DNA of 64,000 nucleotides, from NCBI RefSeq assembly GCF_030272615.1, contig NC_081406.1, positions 167,631,521 to 167,695,520 of the forward strand, written 5' to 3'. Positions 1 to 12,571 of the stretch are shown piece after piece (position 1 is the first letter of the stretch; each line of letters starts with the position of its first letter). A program made the position numbers and the translations under genes. The notes beneath the pieces were generated by a model. It did no database searches. It had not been told where the DNA came from and saw nothing but the letters and a program-made list of their open reading frames with translations. Source of the DNA: Cryptomeria japonica. Taxonomy: Eukaryota > Streptophyta > Pinopsida > Cupressales > Cupressaceae.

Positions 1-2
1 CA

Positions 3-362
3 TCTAGCATTGCAAACTCTTTTGATGGATTAACCACACTGACCACATCTATTGATGGACAAATTTTGTCCTTGGAGAACCAATTTTTTTCTTTTGAGGA
101 GAGAGATAAAGTCATTAGGAGAGCAATAAGTCTTAGAGGACTAGTTAGTCCCATATTAGATTCATTGGGTGTTCATAAGAGAGAGTGCATGGACATGATT
201 GCTAAACCCACACCGACAGATGTCAAAGAGAAGGAAACACTTGCCCACTTACTAAATGGACTGGCATCCATTTCTAAAACTTTCAAAACTGGTTGGGATA
301 CATATCTTCATTTGTTGAATAAGGCTTACCCCGAAATTTTGAAGTTGGTCAAGCTCCAGTGA
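3..362 (+). pseudogene. C-terminal fragment of the SIRE-type extra ORF of element A
   Basis: The frame is open from the left edge of the window to a stop at 360-362, and no ATG starts it, so it is the tail of a longer protein. It aligns by eye with the C-terminus of the extra ORF of element I (minus strand, 24250 to 23921). Shared landmarks in the same order are ERD..IRR, a Cys-rich spot, LLNG, GWDTY and a final ILK. The position between pol and 3' LTR matches the envelope-like or accessory ORF of SIRE-type Copia elements. I see no signal peptide or membrane segment in this part. Function is unknown; the homology between the two copies is clear, the lineage assignment is inference. Confidence 0.65.
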
Positions 363-423
363 AATTAATAGTACTCATTTATTCTTTTGTTTTGAATTCT
401 TTCAATTCTTTTCACCGGTATTT

Positions 424-608
424 GACATTGATGCCAAAGGGGGATTATGTATATATGTGAAAAAAATCAGAAAAATCAGACAAGATCACATGGGAAGGAT
501 GTCAGAATATCAGAAGGGGTGTATTACTCAAGGGGAGCATATTTCAGTTGAACCGGTAGGGAATCCATTTTTCACATGAGTGTTGCCATCAATGCCAAAG
601 GGGGAGAT
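424..608 (+). other. 3' leader of element A with two polypurine-tract motifs
   Basis: The true tract (AAAGGGGGAGAT, ending at 608) touches the 3' LTR and would prime plus-strand DNA synthesis. A second copy of the same phrase, TTGATGCCAAAGGGGGA, lies at 428-444, about 155 bp upstream. Confidence 0.75.
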
Positions 609-1514
609 TGTTGGAAATTGACACTCATCAGATTCATTTTGTTGTCATTGATGGCAACAAGATTAGATGGAAGTCATATACCGACATTAAGAAGCATATA
701 TTGGCAGACACCAACTTTGGAGCATTTAGGGCTACAAAGGCACCGACATTAGTACTTGAAGGAAGCTAACATCAAGGAAGATTTATTTAGTAAATCATTT
801 TATAATTATTGTCGAGGCCGACATTGAATAAATTTTGTAAAAGCATTGTAAGACAACATAAGGCATATTGTTTTTAATGGGTATATAGGTCAGTCTGCTA
901 GGTCATTTTGAAAATATATGAGATATGACATAGGATGCAACATAGGAGAATATAGAAGAACTATATAATGTGAAGTATATGTATGTAGATCATTTGTATG
1001 TGAATTTTATATCATGCAATGATCTATAGATAGCTTGGAAAGCATTCTTGGAGGAGAAGAGATACCGGTAGTAGTATTCAAGGTTTATGACCTGGTACAG
1101 AGTAGAGCTAGAACTAGAACTCTATTTGGCATAGCAGATGCATTTTTGAGTTCAATTTTATTGTTTTAATTCAACAGAAGCTTGTAGTCAGTGAGACTCT
1201 ATAGTAATGAGCAGTATGCTCTAGGTAGTGTACCTTCCTGCATGTGCAGGCCCCCATTATATGTAATATCCTTTCATATGGCCAGTGAACTGATATTGTG
1301 GGTCACAAATCCCACAGTGGTTTTTCCTCTTTGAGGTTTTCTACGTATAAATTTGGTGTGCTATGGTGTTCATTTATGTGGATGGTTTATTTGCTTCAAC
1401 TTATATGTTTATTTGTTTATCAGTTAATATGTGTATGGTATAAAAGGGTAAAATCTAGTGTTATCGGTAGAACACTGATGCACCCCCCCCTCTTAGTGTT
1501 CTTAGATCCCAACA
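609..1514 (+). repeat. 3' LTR of element A
   Basis: 906 bp with inverted ends TGTTGG/CCAACA, directly after a polypurine tract. It carries the three blocks shared by the Copia LTRs of this window: CAGTGAGACT... (about 1189-1256), CAGTGGTTTTTCC...TTTTCTACGT (1315-1347), and TGATGCACCCCCCCCTCTTAG (about 1476-1496) near the end. Confidence 0.85.
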
Positions 1515-4500
1515 TGATGTTCTCATCATATGACAGGAGAGAAAATAAAGTTTCTAACCCTGCAAGAATTTGATAGTGGTCAAGTTCGATTTGGTAATGA
1601 CAAAGCATGTATGATCAAACAAAGAGGAATCATTTCATTGGATGGTAAACATAACACTGAAAATGTCTATTATGTTGAAGGTCTAAAGCATAATCTTTTG
1701 AGTGTAGGATAGTTGGTAGAAAAAGGTTTTCAATTACAATTCAAGGATGGAAAGTGCAAAATCATTAACAAATCAGGATGGGAGATTGCAACCGGTACAC
1801 GAACAAAAGGTAACATCTTTCATTTGAACTCCAGTGAAAAGACATGTTTGATTGAACATGATGATGAATGTTGGCTATGACATAAGAGGTTGTGTCATGT
1901 AAATTTTGATTGCATTGTAAAGATCAATTAAACTAAGAAAATTAGAGACTTACCTAAGATTGTAAAGCCTCATAATCTAATATGTAAGGAATGTCAAATG
2001 GGTAAGAAAATCAAAACTTCTTTTAAGAGCATACCTAATAAATCTAATGATATTCTTGATTTGATTCATACTGACCTATGTGGTCATTCTAGTACAAGAT
2101 GCTTTCAAGGAGATAGATATTTCATGTTAATCATTGATGACTATTCTAGAATAATGTGGGTTGCTTTTCTAAGGGAAAAATTTGAAGCCTTTGAGAAATT
2201 CAAGATATTTAAAGCTATGGTTGAAATAGAGATGGGAATGAAAATCAAGTGTCTAAGATCAGATCAAGGTGGTAAATTCACATCCGGTAAATTCAAAATC
2301 TATTGTGAGAAAAATGGCATTAGGAGACAGTTATCTGCACCCCGGGCACCTCAATAGAATGGTATCGTGGAAAGGAAAAATAGAACCATTTTGGATGCAA
2401 CCAGAACCATGATGATGGAAGAAAATTTGGCTAATATCTACTAGAGAGAAGTAGTAAGTACAATAGTTTATACATTCAACATAGTTCATATCAAAGGAGA
2501 TACCAGTAAGACATCCTATAAATTATGGTTTGGTCATTCCCCTACTCTTAAGTATTTCAAAAATTTTGGAAGTAAGTGTTATATCAAAAGACATGAATCA
2601 ATTAAAAAGTTTGATCCTAGATGTGATGAAGGAATATTTATTGGTTAATCAACTAAAATAAAAGCATATAGATGTTATAACAAAAGATTGCAGAGAATTG
2701 TGGAAAGCACTGATGTGAAGGTGGATGAGCACCGCAAAGACCAAACTAAATCCTATGACAAAGAACTGGCAATGGAAATGATCATAACCAATCTAGTAAT
2801 GCCTGTACCAAAATAGAATACTGAACAAGTTACCTTGGTATCATTATAAAATTCAACTGTAATTGAAGAGAAACATAGAGAACCTAAAAATTACAAAACA
2901 CCAAGGTATGTAAGGTTAAATCACTTTGAAAATCAGATCATTGGAGACAAAAACAAGGGAGTTATGACAAGAAGAAGATTGGAAAATGAAGAGGTATCTC
3001 TTATTTCTCTGATTGAATGGGAATCAATAATTGAGGCTTGGAAAGATGAATGTTGGATGAAAGCTATGGAAGATGAACTAGATCAGATAAAAAAGAACAA
3101 TACTTGGACTTTGGTTCCCCGACCTGAAAATAAAAATGTTATTGGAACTAAATGGGTTTTTAGAAATAAACTGAATGAGGATGGACAAGTAGTAAGAAAC
3201 AAGGCTAGATTGGTCTGTAAAGGATATTCTTAGAAGGAAGGAATTGATTATGGTGAAAATTTTGCACCAGTAGCTAGAACTGAAGTTGTTAGACTATTTC
3301 TTGCCTATGCAACCTATAAGAACTACAAGGTCTATCAAATGGATGTTAAGTGTGCATTTTTGAATGGTGAACTTGAAGAGGAAGTCTTTATTGAGCAACC
3401 TGATGGATTTTCACTAACAGATGAAAAAAACATAGTTTGCAGATTAAGGAAAGATTTATATGGATTGAAACAGGCTCCTAGAGCTTGGTATGCAAGGTTG
3501 GACAAGTATCTTTTGAAGCTTGATTATACAAAAGGTAATGCTAACAATAACCTATATTATAAGGTCACTAATGATGATATTATAATTATTGAAGTATTTG
3601 TTGATGATATAATTTTTGGAGGTGAAGAAAAATTGTGCATGGAATTCTCTGCCAATAGGAAGAATGTATTTGAAATTTCTATGACTAGAGAAATAAGATT
3701 CTTTCTAGGTTTGCAGATTAATCAGACCGACAAAGGCATCTTTATCTATCAAACTAAGTATCTAAGAGAATTATTGAAGAAATTTGGTATGGAAAACTCA
3801 AAACCAGTTAGTACTCCTATGGTTACAAGTGAAAAGTTGTCCATCAAAGATGTATCCCCACCGGTAAATCCTACAAGATATAAATCTATGATTGGTGGTT
3901 TGTTATATTTAACTCAGGCTAGATTGGATATAATGAATGCAATTAGTATTGTATCAAGATATCAAAGTAATCCAAGAGAAAATCATGAAAGTGCACTAAA
4001 AAGGATATTCCAGTATTTGCACGGAACAATTGAATATGGTTTATGGTACCTTAAAGATGATGACTTAACTTTATGTGCATATACAAATGCAGATTGGGCA
4101 GGTGATGTTGATGATTGAAAGAGTACATCCATTGGTGAATTATTTCTTGGGAGGAAGTTGGTTTCATGGATCAGAAAGAAGAAGTCACGCATTTATCTAT
4201 CTATTATTGAAGTGGAATATGTTGTAGCAACAACCAATTGCACTCAAGTTCTATGGATGAAGTAGATGTTGAAAGATATAAAAGTAAGTTGTAATGATCT
4301 GGTTGTTATTCATTGTGACAACTCTACAACTATTGACATATCAAAGAATCCATTATTTCACTCCAAGACTAATCATATATCAATCAAGTATAACTTTTTG
4401 AAGGAAAAGGTGGAAGCAAAAACAGTCAGATTGGTTTATGTGAATACTAAAGAACAAATAACAGACATCTTCACGAAACCTTTGTCCCGGGAATCATTTG

Positions 4501-4550
4501 AATATTTGAGAGATAGATTGGGGGTTTCCACCCCTCTGGTAGAGACTTAA
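1515..4550 (+). pseudogene. pol: Copia pol of element B (protease end, integrase, RT, RNase H), many stops
   Basis: One reading frame runs the whole way with no net frameshift. Order: end of the protease motif (CSHHMTG at 1518-1538), GAG-pre-integrase (1560-1990), integrase core with HTDLCG (about 2070) and RSDQGGKF (about 2260), then RT (about 3050-3900) with [11 protein letters not shown] and FVDD in place of YVDD, then RNase H to 4550. I count eleven in-frame stops (1710, 1878, 1929, 2355, 2442, 2646, 2814, 2847, 3231, 4116, 4263). Eight fall where relatives have Gln, Trp or Arg, so one C-to-T or G-to-A change explains each. The integrase motif has GGK for the usual GGE. Not functional. 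Confidence 0.9.
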
Positions 4551-4951
4551 ATAATGCAGATGTGCATCAGTCTAGTATGCATTATCAGAGCTATCTTTTG
4601 CTCCAAATTGATGAAATAATGCTACTACTCAAGGGGAGTAGTCAACCTTGTGATTTAGAGATTTCATATTTTTTTTGATGTCTATGTCATATCTTTGGCA
4701 TTGATGTCAAAGGGGGAGAGATTTATGTGAAAATTAGGAAATTAATATTAAGGAGGAGAGATATATAATGCTATATCTATTTTTTATATTGATTGCACTC
4801 CTCAGGAGGAGTTTGGTGGTGCTTTTTGGTCCTTTGATTCAGAATTGGTTCATAGCTTCATTGCTATATTCTTTAGAGATGATTGTTGGCATTTCTTGGC
4901 ACTTGGATATTTTTCACATCTATTGTTGCCATCAATGCCAAAGGGGGAGAT
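4551..4951 (+). other. 3' leader of element B with two polypurine-tract motifs
   Basis: The true tract, AATGCCAAAGGGGGAGAT (4934-4951), touches the 3' LTR. A second copy, TTGATGTCAAAGGGGGAGAG (4701-4720), lies about 230 bp upstream. Short open frames here (4768-4965 and 4845-5060) cross into the LTR and are not genes. Confidence 0.75.
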
Positions 4952-6165
4952 TTTTAGCAATATGAAGGAATTGATTATGTTTTGCATTGATATTTTGTCA
5001 TTGATGTCAACACTAGCTGTTATGGTTGTTTACCAGCTTCCGGTAGAAGGATTGGATTGAAATATTATCATTTGATTGTTACCAGCATGATCTGATTGAT
5101 GGAATAAGTTTGTACAAATAGTTCATATGCTTTTGAAGTAGGTTTTAGTCAGTTGTTATTGACTTCATGACCAGATGTTAGCTTATGTTCTAGGAAGCCT
5201 AGTTTCTAGATTCGGTAAGGGTTTCACCAGCAGAGCTTTATTGAATATTCTTGATATTAAGCATATGTGGTGTTGGTGTGGCTTCTAGAAGGGATTGAGG
5301 ATGTTGATGGTGATTATATTCATGCCTTGACTAATTGGAATAATTTCTTTAGCGTGTGTGGATCTATTTAGGTCTAATGCTATCTAGGTTATGGACCATT
5401 TTCATGAAATATGTTGTTGGATCCTTTTGATGTGCTTTTGGGATGTTTTATTGGTTGGATGATATTTGTTTGGCCTTTGGCCGACATGTTTTATGATTTA
5501 TTTTCAAGATTATGTAATGGATTTATAGTATTATCATTTGGGTGGCCGACCTAATTGTTTAGGTCCCAATTTTGTATAAATATATGCAAGATCTCATTGT
5601 AGTAGATATGCAAGGAGTGTATAATGTAACAATAATATGAGTAGAGGATTTGGTTGATCATAGGTGATAGAATTGGGTTTATGCAAGAGGTTTCAAGCCT
5701 CCAATATTGAGCTTAATCAGAACTGTAATCTGGCATGTTTGATGCTATCTTTGGCAGTTCATCTTTCTAGATTGTTGTCTGATTGTTTTGAGGTGGTTAA
5801 CCTCTTTTGTAGTCAGTGAGACTCCATTGTGATGAGTAGTGTGATCTAGGTAGTGTGCCTTCCTACATGTGTAGGCCCCTATTGTAATCACATATTTTCT
5901 ATAGAAGTATCATCTGGCTGTGGGTAGGGTTTGCCACCATGGTTTTTCCCTTTACTGGGTTTTCCACGTACAAATCATGTTGTTATATGGTATGGTTGCA
6001 TGGTATTGATTCTCTGGTTTACACTTATGCTTTAATGCATTATCTACTATTTCAGTATCTTTTTTTTCTACTCAGGTAAAAGGTTTTAAGTTCTTTAAAT
6101 TCTCATAATCTGTTGACAACTGATTCACCCCCCCCCCGCTCAGCTATCCACCGATTATCCTAGCA
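4952..6165 (+). repeat. 3' LTR of element B
   Basis: About 1,214 bp. It starts TTTTAGCA, probably a mutated TGTTAGCA, and ends CCTAGCA. It carries the shared Copia blocks: CAGTGAGACTCCATTGTGAT...CATGTGTAGGCCCC (5814-5878), CCATGGTTTTTCCC...GGGTTTTCCACGTA (5937-5970), and a C-rich TGATTCACCCC...GCTCAG near the end (6121-6143). Confidence 0.8.
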
Positions 6166-6839
6166 CATAAATAGGTCCAATATGCCTCTTTAATATGAAT
6201 AATAGAAATATAGATATTGACATGACACCCATCATATACCAAATACTTTTATATTAGAAATAATGATTGCTCCATATACAAAAGGATTTTTTAGTCCAAA
6301 ACACAATATCATACCTATATGCTAGGGTCCCTATACCATGTTCTGATTAGATTAAATCGATAGAGTCTTGAACCATTACATAGCCACTATGATGAAGAAA
6401 CCTAGGGACTCAGGAGAAGTGAGATCCCTAAACTAGAGTACCAACTGCCAAAAAAGAATATAACCTAACAAACACCTTGAACCAAACACCAAAAAACTGA
6501 AATACAAGACTAGACTAAACTAAACAAAGAGAGAAAAAAAATAAACACGCAATCCTCATTGAAGACATGAATCGATGGCCTACTTGGTGGGGGGATTCTC
6601 AATTTTTAAATCCTAGCTCATCACTTTCACTTTGTTAGAGAAAGAGAGTCTCTTGTTTGAACCTTTAACAAATGAAATAGTGGGGGACTACAAGATAGCT
6701 TTCACCATAGATACCAATGACTCTAAACTAGTAGTAGGAGAAGAATCCAAATAACATTTTTTCCTTGCTTGCCTCCTAGTGATTTCTTCTTGAATAGCCT
6801 ATAGAGCTGCAAAGTTATTCTTGGACATTTCATTGTTCA
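6166..6839. other. Unassigned flank between element B and the minus-strand remnant
   Basis: AT-rich sequence with no recognisable gene, LTR end or repeat. It is the DNA into which B inserted, and probably the downstream part of the decayed coding remnant that follows. Confidence 0.5.
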
Positions 6840-8166
6840 AAGCTATCATTTCCCCCATTTTCCTTCTTTAGGGATGTCTGGTTGTCTTCTAGAACCTCAA
6901 TTGCCTTCATAATCTCCTTCCTATCCTCCTTTTGGTCCATCTTATTATAGAGTGCCTTCAATTTCTCTTCCATTCCTTCCTACCTTTCAATCTTTTTAGC
7001 TAAATAATTTTTTCCTACCTAAACTCTTTGATCCTTATCATCCATTACTCAACTTGAAGCTATAGAATCTACTTTGATGAGGTCCTCCAGTCAGTTAATT
7101 TTCTTTTTTTCTACATTTAGTTATCCTAGAAGCCAATAAATTGTAGTTTCTTGTTTGTTATAGCCATCACAACGTTCAACAACCTTATTTGCAAAGGCTG
7201 GGAAGTCCCATTTCCTTGGTGAGTTTGTAAGTGAGGGGGGAGGTGAGACAAATAAGGGGGTATCTAAGGGGTGGAAACATTATTAACATTATTATCTAGG
7301 GTTCACTCAAACCCAGTAGACCATGAGGAAGTAGAGTCCTTAGAATCATTCTCCTCTAGGCCTCTAGCTCTTCAACTATGCATTCAACAATGGGAGGGGT
7401 TGAGAGCTTCTTGGATTCAACTTTCCTACTAAAATTACTATGGGTAGGGGTCCCTTTGGGTTTAGGGATGGAGGTGACATCTTTACTATCTAGGTTATTC
7501 AACAAATCAATACACAAAATGGGACTAGAGGGATTACTAACTGGCCAATAAGTGGGATTAAATTTAGTTGAAAATTATATTGATAAGGATGAAAAAAGCC
7601 AATAATGAAAATTCATCTTCACACCATACCTCAAATGGTTAAGCATGGGGAAAAGATAAGACTGAAATTATTTAAATTTCCCATCCAAAGTGATGAACTT
7701 CATGAGGACTAGCACAACCTCTTTCCAAATTGTAAGTGTTGTTTCTATTGAAACCACTTTGTAGGAGAGCAACTTTATCCCTCGGATTCAAGAACCTCTT
7801 AAAATTAGCCTTGTAGTAGCCATAATAATTTCCATAGAAACTGTGAATTTCAACCCTCACTTGGACTTCACCCTCTTCCCAAGATTTGGCAAACTACTCA
7901 AACAAAGAAGGGTTGAAGTCCTTCATTCCTACAACATATGTCACCAGATTTAACTCCACCTTTTTCCAAAGGAAACATTTTTTCTAAAAATTATTGCATT
8001 TGTTTGGCTCAGTTTGAATAATATCTCCACCCATGATTTCTATAGTGGAGTAGGGAATAGGGACCAAAAAGGGGTTGCTAAAACTAGCTATGGGAAAAAA
8101 ATAGAAAAAGGCAGTTTTGAAAGAAGCGTAGCTTTCACTAGATTTAGCAAGGAAAGCCCATCTCAA
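6840..8166 (-). pseudogene. Decayed protein-coding remnant, unrecognised family
   Basis: On the minus strand several stretches read as protein despite stops and frame changes. They are 7984-8166 (contains NPFLVPIPYSTIEIMGGDII), 7672-7860 (contains FYGNYYGYYKANFKRFL), about 7377-7560 (Ser/Pro/Lys-rich, with SIPKPKGTPTHSNFS), and a charged coiled-coil-like part at about 6860-7000 (contains MEEKLKALYNKMDQKEDRKE). The order, a folded aromatic-rich part, then a Pro/Ser linker, then a coiled coil, could be a retroelement gag or ORF1-type protein, possibly of a LINE. I do not recognise the family and see no RT nearby. It is cut off on its upstream side by the solo LTR starting at 8185. Confidence 0.35.
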
Positions 8167-9818
8167 TAAATGATTGAAGTATAGTGTAGTGTCCCTCCTA
8201 GACTCACATTTTTATTTATACTTTGATAGATTTATCTAGACTTATGATTGATGTTTTGATGATATTTGATTGACACTTATGATCTTATTTAGACTCTAGA
8301 TACTTGTTGATGATGATGGATATTTGATATGACTCGTGATGTTGGATGATTTATATGATCAATGATACATTTCAGATTATTTTTGGATGGAATATATGAA
8401 TTTGATTTTCCTATGTGGACTATGATTTATGATATGTTAGTTCTAACCCCTATTTTGTGATTATGGTTTCATGCGATGCATTGACGTGGATATCGTGTGA
8501 TTGTCTTCATGAAAGGGACAATGCCATATCACTCATTGCGAGCATGATATGGTATTACGATTTTCTTTTCACTTGCATGTTTATCATAATATATATGTTG
8601 TATCATGTTTAGTGGTGGATGTAGGTTTGCAGGTACCAAACATCGACTCCACTTGGTCTCACAGGTTTGAGCGTGTCCTATCCCAATGGTAATTTGTTGG
8701 AGATGGCATAGTTTCCCTCACACACTCTAGGATTGGGATGTATGCCTTATCAGTTGCACCATGACACAAGTTGGTGTTAGAGTCTTGATCCGATTGTTCA
8801 TTCCCTTTTTGTCAATTTGTTTGAGGAGATGTGGGTATGTGTTTGTACCAATATTAGTATTTAGTAATGTTTAATTATTTATTGATTAATTATTTATTTA
8901 TTATTTATTTGGTTAAATGTTTATTTGATAGTTATTTATTTATGTATTGTTGTTAAATTTAATTTATTCATATTGATTTATGGGTTATTGATTATTTGGT
9001 ATTTATTTTAATTAGGGTTGATTTAATTGAATTATTGATTTATTTTTATTAATTATTCAATTATTATTTATTGTTTGATTATGATTTATTATTTATTTGA
9101 TTTTATATTTAATTATATTTTATTTATTTATTTATTAATTGAGCTTCATTTATATTGGCTTTTATTTATTTGATTTATCCTATTTGATATTTAACTATTA
9201 GATACTTATCAAGTTTATAAAAATATGATTATTAAATATAATACCCTTGTTGTTATAAAGTTATTTGATTATGTTATATTTTCTACCTACCCTCTTACCC
9301 TATTGATTGATTTTATAGAGGTAAGTAAATAATATAAATAAATAATATTTACCTCGAAATCATGCATAGTAGGTATGAAATATAGTTTTATGGAATATTT
9401 TGATTGGCCGATGATTTTCTATAGTTTTGAATGAAATTTTTTATTTATTTGGCCGCTTGTGCATTGTGTCGGGTTAGCATTTTCTAGATTTTCTTCTGCA
9501 CATTGATTTCTTGGCTAGAGATTTTTTTGGTTGCTTGATTTTGGCTTGCATTGGCTTCATGGATTGCTGTTCTTTAGCTTCATCTTCCATTACTTCGATT
9601 TTCCAAGTTGGAGGATCTTGCCTTCGGAATTTTTTTAATTTCTTGCCAGAAAGGAATGTTTGCACCATGTCTACCCTTTGTTTGTGTATTGAGAGATTGT
9701 TTACTATTATTGGAAAGGAATATAGTTTTATATGTGCATATATTGAATTGGGAAGCTTTGGTTTGGGGATTGTATGTCCTTTTATCTAGTTATTTAGTTG
9801 TCCTATGTGTGTTCATTG

Positions 9819-11045
9819 TGTTAGGCCCAATATGGAAAGATAATGTTTGAGAGGGGAGGGGTGAATCAGTACTTCAAAACATTTCTTCAATAATATCTTT
9901 ACTGTTATGCATAAACCGAATAGTGCAGTAACATAATATAAAGCTAAAACAAATAGATAACAATCATACATGATTCACTCCATAACACGTATATTTTGAT
10001 TATGCAGAAACTCTTGGTTAGAGAGAAAAACTGTGGTGGGGATGGCACCCACAACTTCACTACTACAATAATAAAGAGTGCTCGGTTATAGCTACATGTT
10101 TAGCTATTTCTGATAGCTTACCCTATTAGGAGTAACAAGATCTATTAGATCTACCTTGCTAAAGGATTTTACAACACTTCATCTAAATGTTGCACCTGGT
10201 TAGAGGCTTTACAATTTATAGACTTGATTAGAGTCTTTTACCCTGTTAAAGGTTTCTCTTACAACTTCACAATATTACAATAAAATCATTACAAATATCT
10301 GCAACTTTACATTTGGAATGTTATAGCAGATTATATGTGCTCAGAATAGATTACCTTGCTTATAGCATACCTTAGTAACCCATATAGTAACTCGGTAAAC
10401 CCTTCTATTTACTCTGTTCTTCGACTGTTCTCCAGAAAACCTTCTCGGTGACCTTTGTGTCTTTATTACAGTCTTCTTACACTCATGCACACGCCTTTAA
10501 CTCTTTAACTCATGTTGTATAAATAGATCTCTTATGTCCGTGATCCAATTCATTGCTTAGATCTTACAAACATGATTTATTGAATGAATAACCATGCAAA
10601 ATATTTCATTGGTTAGATAACCTCAAAATCATACACAATCTTTAAGTGCAATTTCCAATGTGATAATGGTTAGATGTGCCTCAATCTTGTAACATGTTTT
10701 CATATGCATGTCCAGGTTCAATGAATCTGGTAACACGTTTCACTTGGTGTAAATCGACTTGATGTGTCATCTTTGCTGCTCGGTAGACATGTAAAGATAC
10801 TCGGTAGACAGCTCAATGTATACTGCATTCTGTGACTGCTTTCTTCTGTAACTGACTAGACTGTACATACCAACTGAATATTTGGTAATAGATAACCGAC
10901 TAGAGTATATAGTATAACTTTGACATAAAACTAATGGCAATCTGATAAGTAGTAACACATTGCTAGAAAGATTTTGGGAATCCTTGCTATGAGTTTCTTT
11001 GTATGTGATTAGAGTTTGTTTTGGTTTTGAATAGAGGTTGATAGT
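9819..11045 (-). mobile_element. Element G: Copia solo LTR inserted in H
   Basis: Starts TGTTAGGCCCAATATGG, followed by GAGGGGAGGGGTGAATCAG (9850-9868), the reverse complement of the C-rich block near the 3' end of the other Copia LTRs. The related 'aaaaactgtggtgggg' block follows at about 10026. About 1.2 kb. The 5-bp flanks are CATTG on both sides (9814-9818 and 11046-11050). The right end (GATAGT) does not show the expected CA, so that border is less certain. The minus-strand frame 10767-11048 lies inside it and is not a gene. Confidence 0.55.
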
Positions 11046-12571
11046 CATTGGATTCTTATTTTAGGACCTCTTGTGTCCATTGTGTTTCCAGATGTTTTGT
11101 ATGGGGAGGAGTTGTGCTTGTGCTCTACATATGCACTGTCTTCTTGCCTAATTTGATATTCATATGTTAGAGGTTTGTCTTGTAATTCATATTAAAGCTC
11201 TAGTATGATTGTTTTTAGTTTTCCAAATTTTCTGTGATATGGTTGTATGCTTATTTTTGTCCTATTGAGTCTCCTGGTGTGCTATGTGTAATAAGGGAGC
11301 TTTATGTGTAATATGTGTGTAGTTGTGGCTCGGAAATGATATTAGTTTCTAAATGTTTTATTGAATCTCTTGGATTCTATGTTTCCTTGGATCTAATTTT
11401 GTCTTTCTACACCTTATAGAGGTGTCCCTTAGTTGACTGTCCAGTCCTTATGCAAACTTGGATAGTTTCATGCCTTAATTATCTTGTTTTTTTGTTGATT
11501 TTTGTCTTTGTTTCAAATGTGTTGTTTCAAAGTCATATGTGCTATTTGAAGAGTCATATATTCTATTTTATTAATCATATGTGCTAATTTAGGTGCCAGA
11601 TGTGCTATTCTACATTTTAGATGCATTATTCTACATTTCATATGCATTATTTTGTTGGTATTTTGTAGTTGTCAGGGTTTCTGCATTCTGGGTTTTGTCA
11701 GCTAGATTATAGAGGTTTCCTAGAGGCTTTGTGTGGTTTATTTGAGGTACTTTGAGTTTCCTATGATTTCATTTTGATTTTTTAATGTGGATTTGTGCTC
11801 TGGTAAGTGGTTATGTGGCTTACCGTTAAGGGTGGTTATGTGCAATATTTTGCTCCAGGAAAAGGGAGACTACCCCTACTGTTGAGGGATTTTTTGATAG
11901 CTCCAATGGTATATATTGCCTCACTATAGAGGAATAAATAAGATTTAATTGTATCTTGGTTCCATGTTTTATGATTGGATGCATTGTTGTATTGTTTCTT
12001 GTGGAGGATCTCATTTGTTTATGAGCATATGTTTCATGTTATGTACCAAATTTATTCTTAGTAATGTCATGGTTGTATTTATATTCTTGTGAGCCTTCAT
12101 GTTGTTATTATGCTATGTATGTTCTCCTTGAGGTTATGTCCCATTTATGGGAGAGTGGGCTCTTGCATGTATAGGACCTAGGTTGTGAGCAATAGATCTC
12201 TAGAAGGGGGTCTAAACCTATGGTTCCACATGAAGAGTTTCTTTTGTAATTGCAAGTGATAAACTTAATAATTGATTAATGGGTTTGGGTAATTAGGATT
12301 CACTTAATCGAGATAAAAAATTGGTTTATGTATGTCCCAATGGAGAATCCCTGGGAGGGGGTTTTTGTTGGTATCATTGTCATTGATGTCAAGGATGTCA
12401 GTTGGTTGTAGAGAAATAGGTAGCAGTCACGCATAACACGTAGGTTATGTTATCTTGTATGCAATTGTGCATAACATCTCATGTTATACTATAGGGGCCT
12501 CGACCATACTCATTGTCTCCACGTGTTGGCAGTGGCCTGGAGTTACGTGTTGGTGAGGTGTACATGTAAGG

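Larger units (their letters stand above)
1..1514 (+). mobile_element. Element A: 3' end of a SIRE-like Copia LTR retrotransposon
   Basis: Only the 3' part lies in the window: the end of an extra ORF (to 362), a 3' leader with two polypurine-tract-like motifs, and a complete 3' LTR (609-1514) with TGTTGG/CCAACA ends. Immediately after the LTR, at 1515, the sequence enters in the middle of the protease motif of another Copia element (B). A therefore most likely inserted into B, and the left part of both elements lies outside the window. The expected TSD copy on this side is TGATG (1515-1519); its partner cannot be seen. Confidence 0.8.
1515..6165 (+). mobile_element. Element B: Copia LTR retrotransposon, 3' two-thirds
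   Basis: Contains pol from the protease motif onward, a short 3' leader and one LTR. Its 5' LTR and gag are absent because the element is entered at 1515, where element A sits in it. The protein is close to that of element E (same family or a sister family). The right flank is CATAA (6166-6170), the expected TSD copy; the other copy is off-window. It does not carry the extra ORF found in A and I: pol ends at 4550 and only about 400 bp separate it from the LTR. Confidence 0.85.

Noticed and set aside
1298-1608. Frames of 91 and 62 codons at the A/B border
   Set aside because: They cross the LTR end of A into B's pol in the wrong frame or strand.
9474-9850. Open frames on both strands in 9474-9850
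   Set aside because: They lie in LTR sequence of H that is alignable to C's LTR, and no domain is visible.
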